From an uncultured Collinsella sp. (GTDB lineage: Bacteria; Actinomycetota; Coriobacteriia; Coriobacteriales; Coriobacteriaceae): 10,849 nt of DNA. The notes below the pieces were generated by a model, which searched no databases, had not been told where the DNA came from, and was given only the letters and a program-made list of their open reading frames with translations. Shown in pieces: positions 5,901-10,849 of this stretch. Positions within the stretch are counted from its first letter, which is position 1, and every line of letters begins with the position of its first letter. Made by a program: the position numbers and the translations under genes. Where the stretch lies: the NCBI GenBank assembly GCA_958415525.1, contig CATYZE010000045.1:1-10849 (forward strand), read 5' to 3'.

Positions 5901-6977
5901 TTACACGTTAAAGCGGAAGTGCACGACGTCGCCATCGGCCATGACATAGTCCTTGCCCTCAATACGCAGCTTGCCGGCGGCCTTGGCGCCCTGCTCACCG
6001 CCGAGCTCGATGTAGTCGTCATAGCCAATGACCTCGGCCTTAATAAAGCCGCGCTCAAAGTCGGTGTGGATAACGCCGGCGGCCTGCGGGGCGGTCGCGC
6101 CCTGACGAACCGTCCAGGCCTTGACCTCCATCTCGCCAGCCGTAAAGAACGACTGCAGACCGAGCAGCTTGTAGGCTGCCTGCGCGAGCACGTCCAGACC
6201 GGGCTGCTCCAGGCCCAGGCTCTCCAGGTAGTCGGCGGCGTCCTCGGGATCGAGCTCGGAAAGCTCGGCCTCGATCTTGGCGCAGATGGGCAGTGGCTTG
6301 ACACCATCGATGGGCGCCAGGTCGTCGTTGAGCATGTCCTCGTCCACGTTGGCCACATACAGGATGGGCTTCATGGTGAGCAGGAACAGGCCCTTGGCAG
6401 CGGCGCGCTCCTCGTCGGTCATCTCCATAGACGCAGCGCGCTTGCCCTCGTTGAGCCAGGCGAGCAGGCGCTTGGCGACCTCGAACTTGGGCATGAGCTC
6501 CTTGTCGCGCTTGGCCTCCTTCTCGAGCTTGGGCAGCTGCTTCTCAAGCGTGCCCATGTCGGCCAGGATGAGCTCGGTCATGATGGTGTCGGCATCGCCG
6601 GCGGGATCGACGAACTCGCCGGTGCGGCCCACCTCACGCATGACGTTGGGGTCCTTAAAGTAGCGCACGACTTCGCAGATGGCATCGGTCTCGCGAATGT
6701 TGGCCAAGAACTGGTTGCCCAGACCCTCGCCCTCGTTAGCGCCCTTCACCAGACCTGCGATGTCGACGAACTCGACCGTCGCCGGCACAATGCGACCCGG
6801 GTTAACGATGTCGGCGAGCTTTTGCAGGCGGCTATCGGGCACGTCGACGATACCCACGTTGGGGTCGATCGTGGCAAACGGGTAGTTGGCGGCAAGGCCG
6901 GTCTTTTTGGTAAGCGCGGTGAACAGCGTCGACTTGCCTACGTTGGGCAGGCCCACGATACCGATGGAAAGGGACAC
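5901..6977 (-). CDS. ychF: Redox-regulated ATPase YchF (Obg/OLA1 family)
   Basis: A 358-residue protein close to E. coli YchF (363). It is a ribosome-associated P-loop NTPase of the Obg group that uses ATP rather than GTP. Visible motifs are G1 GLPNVGKST (9-17), G3 DIAG (72-75) and the non-canonical G4 NVDE (210-213). NVDE replaces the NKxD of GTPases and explains the ATP preference known for the family. A helical region (about 135-200) is inserted in the G domain, and a TGS domain occupies ~275-357. The start is GTG 6977, giving MSLSIGIVGL as in homologues, with AAGGAG five bases upstream; an in-frame ATG at 7013 lies too far upstream and lacks a site. It is followed 11 bases later by the membrane-protein gene. 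A TATACT promoter lies just upstream. Confidence 0.96.
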   Translation of the reverse strand: MSLSIGIVGLPNVGKSTLFTALTKKTGLAANYPFATIDPNVGIVDVPDSRLQKLADIVNPGRIVPATVEFVDIAGLVKGANEGEGLGNQFLANIRETDAICEVVRYFKDPNVMREVGRTGEFVDPAGDADTIMTELILADMGTLEKQLPKLEKEAKRDKELMPKFEVAKRLLAWLNEGKRAASMEMTDEERAAAKGLFLLTMKPILYVANVDEDMLNDDLAPIDGVKPLPICAKIEAELSELDPEDAADYLESLGLEQPGLDVLAQAAYKLLGLQSFFTAGEMEVKAWTVRQGATAPQAAGVIHTDFERGFIKAEVIGYDDYIELGGEQGAKAAGKLRIEGKDYVMADGDVVHFRFNV

Positions 6978-7014
6978 GACAGCTCCTTTTGGTACAAGCA
7001 TTTCAAACTGCATA

Positions 7015-7044
7015 AGTATAGCGCCGCCGCAGCATCTGGGCTAA
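7015..7044 (-). promoter_or_regulatory. Candidate ychF promoter
   Basis: On the minus strand, TATACT (7020-7015; five of six -10 bases) with a weak -35 TTAGCC (7044-7039) at 18-base spacing. The predicted start lies near 7008, about 30 bases ahead of GTG 6977. The -35 falls inside the hairpin at 7023-7062. Confidence 0.45.
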
Positions 7045-7062
7045 CCCGGACGCCACGGCGGC
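7023..7062. other. Hairpin between the Fe-S gene and ychF
   Basis: GCCGCCG (7023-7029) pairs with CGGCGGC (7056-7062), with an inner GGG/CCC pairing around CTAA (7038-7047). It lies 30 bases past the stop codon of the Fe-S gene on the minus strand. No T-run follows, so it is not a classical terminator; it may be a transcript-end structure. Confidence 0.4.
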
Positions 7063-7091
7063 ACGAATGAAGCAGAGATAGGGGTCGCTGA

Positions 7092-8345
7092 CTAGTCCGC
7101 GAGCTTCTCCACCTGATCGAGCATCTTGTCGAGCTTAGCCTTTGCCTCGGCCTTGACCTTCTGGGCTTCTTCGTGGGCCTTAGCCTTCTGGGCGGCCTTT
7201 TCCTCGGCTTCGGGATCGACGACGACCAGATTGGACGCGTCGTGCTCAACCAACTTGAGCGCATGCTCAGGGCACACCTTGACACAGGCACCGCAGCCTA
7301 AACAATACGTGGACTCCAGCGCAAAGCGGCCGCTTCCCACCAAATCGCAGGCAAACGTGGGGCACACGTTGACGCACTCGCCGCACGACGTGCACTTGTC
7401 AAAATCGCATTCCGGCGTGCTCACCTGCATGTTCTGGGCAAGCTCGGGATGGTTTTGCAGCGTCGAGAGTACCAGCTGTCGCCCGTGCGTAAGCGTACGG
7501 CGACGTTTGGCCGTCGTGGTGCCGCACATGGTGTTGAGCGTACGCTCAAGCTGCGTGATCTGGTGACGGTGGGCCTTCAACTTCTGCGTCACCGAGGCCA
7601 GTGCCGCCGTCGCCGGGTTGAGCTTGGTCACGGTAAGGCCCGTGGTGCGGGCAATCTTATCCATGTACTCCTTGCGCTCGTACTCGCGGCGCTTATGACA
7701 TTTGAGGCTCTTGGGGTCGACCTCCAGGCCCATGCCCGTGCCGGCCCACTCCTCGGCAGTGGCGATTGCCTCGCCCAGAATATCCTCGCCACCGGTGTTG
7801 CGGCACTTATCGCACACGCCCAACGGCAGGTACACGCTCACGTTGGGATAGTCCGCCAGTACCGAGAACCAGGTCTCGGCCGTAATATCGCCCACGCAGG
7901 CAACGACGACCTCGTTCTCGCGCGGCATACGCTTAAGGGCGCGCGTGCAGGTGACATAGGCGGTCTCGTGGCTCGTAGCTGCCGAGACAATGTCGTCATA
8001 CAGGTTTTTGGGCGCCAATCGCGGCGAGATGATCGCCTCGGTCGGACAGGCAGCGGCGCACAGGCCGCACTTGCGACAGGTATCGAGGATCTCGATGGCG
8101 TCTTCCTCGACCTCGATGGCGTCCACCGGGCACACGTCCATGCACGCGGTGCAGCCGCTCTTCTCGTTTTTGCAGGTCAGGCACGGAATGGTGTTGCCGC
8201 GCGGACGCTCCTTATAGTCGGCAGGATTCCACTGCGGCGCTGACGGATCGAGTGCATCGGTCACGCCGCCAAGCGGGTTTTTAAGAAAGTCGAAACCCTT
8301 GCTGATCTCGATAATGTCATCAAACAGATCGTGTTCCTGCGCCAT
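7092..8345 (-). CDS. Multi-cluster 4Fe-4S ferredoxin-type protein
   Basis: A 417-residue, probably cytoplasmic electron-transfer protein. Ferredoxin-type cluster motifs come in two pairs. Near the N-terminus there is an irregular set, C55, C58, C65, C68, C72-Pro, and a canonical one, C90, C93, C96, C100-Pro. Near the C-terminus there are two canonical sets, C318, C321, C324, C328-Pro and C348, C351, C354, C358-Pro. The middle domain has four further cysteines (C133, C150, C178, C181) in a region with VVVACVGDI and GVCDKCRNTGGEDI, possibly another metal site. Residues ~379-417 are rich in Lys, Glu and Ala and should form a coiled coil. There are no membrane helices or flavin motif, so it is more likely a shuttle or subunit than a complete enzyme. 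Start ATG 8345 has GGGAGGGG upstream. TATCAT (8391-8386) is a possible -10. The partner is unknown. Confidence 0.85.
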   Translation of the reverse strand: MAQEHDLFDDIIEISKGFDFLKNPLGGVTDALDPSAPQWNPADYKERPRGNTIPCLTCKNEKSGCTACMDVCPVDAIEVEEDAIEILDTCRKCGLCAAACPTEAIISPRLAPKNLYDDIVSAATSHETAYVTCTRALKRMPRENEVVVACVGDITAETWFSVLADYPNVSVYLPLGVCDKCRNTGGEDILGEAIATAEEWAGTGMGLEVDPKSLKCHKRREYERKEYMDKIARTTGLTVTKLNPATAALASVTQKLKAHRHQITQLERTLNTMCGTTTAKRRRTLTHGRQLVLSTLQNHPELAQNMQVSTPECDFDKCTSCGECVNVCPTFACDLVGSGRFALESTYCLGCGACVKVCPEHALKLVEHDASNLVVVDPEAEEKAAQKAKAHEEAQKVKAEAKAKLDKMLDQVEKLAD

Positions 8346-8436
8346 GCGCGGCCCCTCCCTGAGCAGTGCAAACAAGCAAGAGATAATGATACGCCATCGG
8401 CCCACGCCTCGGGCAAATTACACGCGGAGCATCTTT

Positions 8437-8465
8437 GCGGCAAATAGCCTATGGCCTATCGCCGC
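8437..8465. other. Hairpin downstream of the first dehydrogenase gene
   Basis: GCGGC (8437-8441) pairs with GCCGC (8461-8465), and the inner ATAG/CTAT and CC/GG pair around TAT with small bulges. It lies 31 bases past the dehydrogenase stop codon on the minus strand and before the Fe-S gene start. No T-run follows, so termination here would be imperfect or factor-assisted. Confidence 0.4.
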
Positions 8466-8496
8466 CCCGATTGCACAAGGTCGATCAAGCGCCAAG

Positions 8497-9564
8497 CTAT
8501 GCCTCGCACATGAGCTGCACGAGCTTTTGTTTGGTCACCTTGGCCTGCTCGTTGGCTATGTTACGCTCGTTTCTAAAGGCCGCATTTGCAACACCCCGCA
8601 GGTCGGCATCGGAAATCTCGCCAAGGCCCAGCTCCTCGAGCGTCGTCGGCAGACCAACGCGCTGGCAAAACTCGAGCACCTGATCAAGCTCGGGCGCACG
8701 CTCCAGGCGCAGCTGCACCACCAGACCAAATGCCACGGCCTCACCATGCATGGCCTTGCACTCGGGCAGAATCGTCAGACCGTTGGCGATGGCATGTGCC
8801 AACGCCAGGCCGCCACTCTCAAAGCCAACACCCGAAAGCAGAATATTGCACTCGATCAGGCGCTCAACCGCCGGCGATATACGGCCCTTTTTGAGATCGC
8901 GCTTGGCAGCGACGCCGCACTCCATGAGCGTGTCATAGCAGGCACGAGCCGTAACCAAGGCCAAGTGCCCCGGCGCGCCACCGTGCTCGTTCGCACCTCT
9001 CGCCGCGGCACACGAACGCGCCTCGAAGTACGTTGCCAGCGCGTCGCCCATACCGGCGACCGTCATACGCAGCGGGGCCGCAGCAACCACGTTGGTATCG
9101 ACCACGACCAGGTCTGGATTCTTCTCGAGCATCAGGTAGCGGTCGAACGACCCGTCCTCGTGATACAACACCGAAATCGCGCTGCACGGACCATCCATTG
9201 AGGCCGCCGTGGGGCATACACACAACGGCAGCTCAGCATAAAACGCAACGGCCTTTGCGATATCGAGCATCTTGCCGCCGCCAATGCCCACCACCATGTC
9301 GCAATACTCGGCCCGGGCTTCCTTGGCCATTTCGACAACGGCATCTTCCGTACACGGACCGTTGTAAATCTTAAAGAACGGCTCGCTTAGATCTTCATCC
9401 AGAAATCCATCGACGATCTGCCTGCACAGCCGATCCTCGGTGCCCTGGTCAAACAAGACATAGGCAGCGCAGCCCAACCATGACAAATACCTGCCCTGAC
9501 GCGAAAGTTCGCCCGGCCCCTGAACATATCGGCCGGGACCGCCATAAACCATGGGAAGCGCCAT
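8497..9564 (-). CDS. Iron/zinc-containing alcohol dehydrogenase, glycerol dehydrogenase-like
   Basis: A 355-residue NAD-dependent polyol dehydrogenase of the GldA type (Fe-ADH superfamily). The nucleotide-binding motif is VGIGGGKMLD (92-101). The three metal ligands of GldA are conserved: D174 (GMGDALATYFEA), H257 (ESGGLALAHAIANGLT) and H273 (AMHGEAVAFG). Compared with the upstream paralogue it is 11 residues shorter, has HAIANGL where that protein has HAIHNGL, and differs strongly after the GMGDALATYFEA motif and at the C-terminus. Its substrate may therefore not be glycerol. ATG 9564 is chosen with a weak, distant GGGCGG site; ATG 9552 is also possible. A strong terminator and a REP-like hairpin separate it from the paralogue, so it needs its own promoter, which I could not identify. 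The family is certain; the substrate is not. Confidence 0.88.
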   Translation of the reverse strand: MALPMVYGGPGRYVQGPGELSRQGRYLSWLGCAAYVLFDQGTEDRLCRQIVDGFLDEDLSEPFFKIYNGPCTEDAVVEMAKEARAEYCDMVVGIGGGKMLDIAKAVAFYAELPLCVCPTAASMDGPCSAISVLYHEDGSFDRYLMLEKNPDLVVVDTNVVAAAPLRMTVAGMGDALATYFEARSCAAARGANEHGGAPGHLALVTARACYDTLMECGVAAKRDLKKGRISPAVERLIECNILLSGVGFESGGLALAHAIANGLTILPECKAMHGEAVAFGLVVQLRLERAPELDQVLEFCQRVGLPTTLEELGLGEISDADLRGVANAAFRNERNIANEQAKVTKQKLVQLMCEA

Positions 9565-9594
9565 ACGAGAATCCGCCCTTTCATCAACAACAAT

Positions 9595-9625
9595 TGGTGC
9601 AAAGTAACCTGACCCCTTTGCACCA
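9595..9625. repeat. REP-like hairpin with a conserved loop
   Basis: A perfect 10-bp stem TGGTGCAAAG / CTTTGCACCA surrounds an 11-base loop, which reads GGGTCAGGTTA on the minus strand. The GGGGTCAGGT core recalls REP sequences associated with IS200-like (RAYT) transposases; this is from memory and was not searched. It sits between the terminator at 9631-9665 and the start of the first dehydrogenase gene. Confidence 0.55.
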
Positions 9626-9630
9626 TAGCA

Positions 9631-9665
9631 AAAAGGGGCAAAGCCATCTGCCGGCTTTGCCCCTT
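9631..9665 (-). terminator. Strong rho-independent terminator of the gldA gene
   Basis: On the minus strand, AAGGGGCAAAGCC (9665-9653) pairs perfectly with GGCTTTGCCCCTT (9645-9633) around a 7-base loop, and is followed by TTTGC. It begins 13 bases after the stop codon at 9678, so it ends that transcript and insulates the downstream paralogue. Confidence 0.88.
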
Positions 9666-9677
9666 CCTTAGCTTGAT

Positions 9678-10778
9678 TTACTCATCCATGAGATAGTAGT
9701 GGCCCAGTGCGTCGGCACCCAGGATGGCGTTTGCGACCATCTCGGGCGTCACCTCAAACGGCATGTTGCACATGGTGTCCTCGGGCGCGCAAGCGGCCTC
9801 GGCAACGACCATGGCCTGCTCGCGCGTAAGCTCGGCAACGCCAAGTTCCTTCATCGTAACCGGCAGGCCCAGCTCAATGCAGAAGCCCAAGACTTCCTCG
9901 AGTTTCTCAGTCGGAGCATCCTCGAGTACCAGCTGGACGATGGTGCCAAAGGCGACCTTCTCGCCGTGATACATGCCATGGCACTCGGGCAGCATCGTCA
10001 GGCCATTGTGGATGGCATGAGCAGCAGCAAGGCCCGAGCTCTCAAAGCCAATGCCCGAAAGCAGCGTATTGGCCTCGATGATATGCTCGACGGCAGGCGT
10101 GAGCGCACCCTTCTCCAGCGCGACCTTGGCCTTGACGCCATCGGCCATAAGCGTCTCGTAGCAGAGCTTGGCGAGCGCCAGGCCGGCCATTCCGCCCTTG
10201 CCGCCGGCGCAAGTGCCACCGTCGGCATCATGCGTCGCCTGGGCCTCAAAGTAGGTTGCGAGCGCATCGCCCATACCGGAAACCGTCAGGCGCACCGGGC
10301 TCGCCGCGATAACCGTCGTATCCATCAGGACAATGTTGGGGTTTGCCTTAAGGAACAGGTACTTATCGAACTGGCCATCGTCGGTGTAGAGCACCGAAAG
10401 CGCCGAACACGGGGCATCGGTCGAGGCGATGGTGGGGCAAATGATAACCGGGGACTCCAGGTAATAGGCGACGGCCTTCGCGGTGTCGAGGATCTTGCCG
10501 CCACCGACGCCGACGATGATGTCGCAACCGTTGTCGCGAGCGAGCGCAACCAGGCGATCGACCTCGCCCTTGGAGCACTCGCCGTTAAAGTCCTCAAACA
10601 GCAGCTCGGCCTTAGCCTCGGCAAAACCGCCCTCGATCTTGGCACCGACGCGCTTCTTGCCCGAAGGCGTCACGATGACGAGGGCCTTAGCGCCGAGCGG
10701 CTCGACATAGGAGCCGAGCTTGGCGAGCTCGTCCGGACCCTGGATGTACTTGCTGGGGCTATTGAAAATTGCAGCCAT
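9678..10778 (-). CDS. gldA: Glycerol dehydrogenase
   Basis: A 366-residue NAD-dependent enzyme oxidising glycerol to dihydroxyacetone; E. coli GldA has 367 residues. It opens with the family start FNSPSKYIQGPDEL. The NAD-binding motif is VGVGGGKILDTAKAVAYYLE (89-108). The metal ligands fall at D171 (SGMGDALATYFEA), H254 (AAAHAIHNGLT) and H271 (MYHGEKVAFG), as in the E. coli enzyme. The substrate-proximal ASTDAPCSALSVLY segment (118-131) is intact. ATG 10778 is preferred because homologues begin with MA..FxSPSKY; the GTG at 10808 would fall inside a hairpin. The ribosome binding site is modest (GAGAATGGGA). A perfect hairpin lies 24 bases upstream and a strong terminator follows, so it is probably a single-gene transcript. 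The paralogue downstream is diverged. Confidence 0.93.
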   Translation of the reverse strand: MAAIFNSPSKYIQGPDELAKLGSYVEPLGAKALVIVTPSGKKRVGAKIEGGFAEAKAELLFEDFNGECSKGEVDRLVALARDNGCDIIVGVGGGKILDTAKAVAYYLESPVIICPTIASTDAPCSALSVLYTDDGQFDKYLFLKANPNIVLMDTTVIAASPVRLTVSGMGDALATYFEAQATHDADGGTCAGGKGGMAGLALAKLCYETLMADGVKAKVALEKGALTPAVEHIIEANTLLSGIGFESSGLAAAHAIHNGLTMLPECHGMYHGEKVAFGTIVQLVLEDAPTEKLEEVLGFCIELGLPVTMKELGVAELTREQAMVVAEAACAPEDTMCNMPFEVTPEMVANAILGADALGHYYLMDE

Positions 10779-10794
10779 AACTATCCCATTCTCT

Positions 10795-10826
10795 AAAATC
10801 AAAACCACCCTTAAAAAGGGTGGTTT
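10795..10826 (-). terminator. Hairpin with T-tract upstream of gldA (terminator or leader structure)
   Basis: AAACCACCCTT (minus strand 10826-10816) pairs perfectly with AAGGGTGGTTT (10812-10802) around TTT, and is followed on the minus strand by TGATTTT. It could end a minus-strand gene outside the window. Alternatively, if TATACC (about 10840-10835, minus) is a -10, it would lie at the very 5' end of the gldA transcript. The plus-strand reading also has a partial T-tract. Confidence 0.55.
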
Positions 10827-10849
10827 GCTCTTAGGGTATAACCCACGGG

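Noticed and set aside
5919..7070. 383-codon plus-strand frame opposite ychF
   Set aside because: Antisense shadow of a conserved gene, with the same biased composition and no start signals.
9699..10796. 365-codon plus-strand frame opposite gldA
   Set aside because: Antisense shadow; gldA on the minus strand has intact catalytic motifs and flanking signals.

Overview
The window looks like part of the chromosome of a high-GC gut actinobacterium of the class Coriobacteriia, most likely Collinsella or a close relative. This is inferred from the GC-rich codon use, the mix of housekeeping genes with gut-anaerobe redox genes, and the style of the intergenic repeats. No rRNA or other marker gene confirms it. 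Most genes lie on the minus strand.

Layout. (1) Positions 1-992 are a mosaic of broken mobile DNA: a truncated IS30-type transposase (minus), a 38-bp perfect palindrome, a ~55-codon scrap of a tyrosine integrase (minus), and the 3' part of an XRE-type regulator (plus). (2) Positions 993-1609 hold no convincing gene. They contain at least seven copies of TTTACTCCC in both orientations and a terminator for guaA. (3) guaA (GMP synthase, minus) and a type I L-asparaginase gene (plus) diverge from a 267-bp promoter region. (4) The convergent gap 4490-4811 carries an inverted pair of a three-block motif. (5) A 72-residue XRE repressor (minus) and an orphan 129-residue protein (plus) diverge from a 24-bp perfect palindrome that covers the promoter -10 of the orphan gene. 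(6) ychF and a small DUF1648-type membrane protein form a probable minus-strand operon. A multi-cluster 4Fe-4S protein lies upstream on the same strand with its own signals. (7) Two adjacent glycerol-dehydrogenase paralogues (minus) are separated by a strong terminator and a REP-like hairpin. A further hairpin precedes the upstream paralogue at the window edge.

Functionally, most of the window is independent housekeeping: purine synthesis, asparagine breakdown, the YchF ribosome-associated ATPase and glycerol/polyol oxidation. No known defence system, biosynthetic cluster, CRISPR array, tRNA or rRNA is visible. The most novel material is non-coding: the TTTACTCCC cluster, the inverted three-block element, and the REP-like hairpin. 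The self-contained repressor/operator/orphan-gene unit at 4812-5496 is the best candidate for an undescribed small genetic module.
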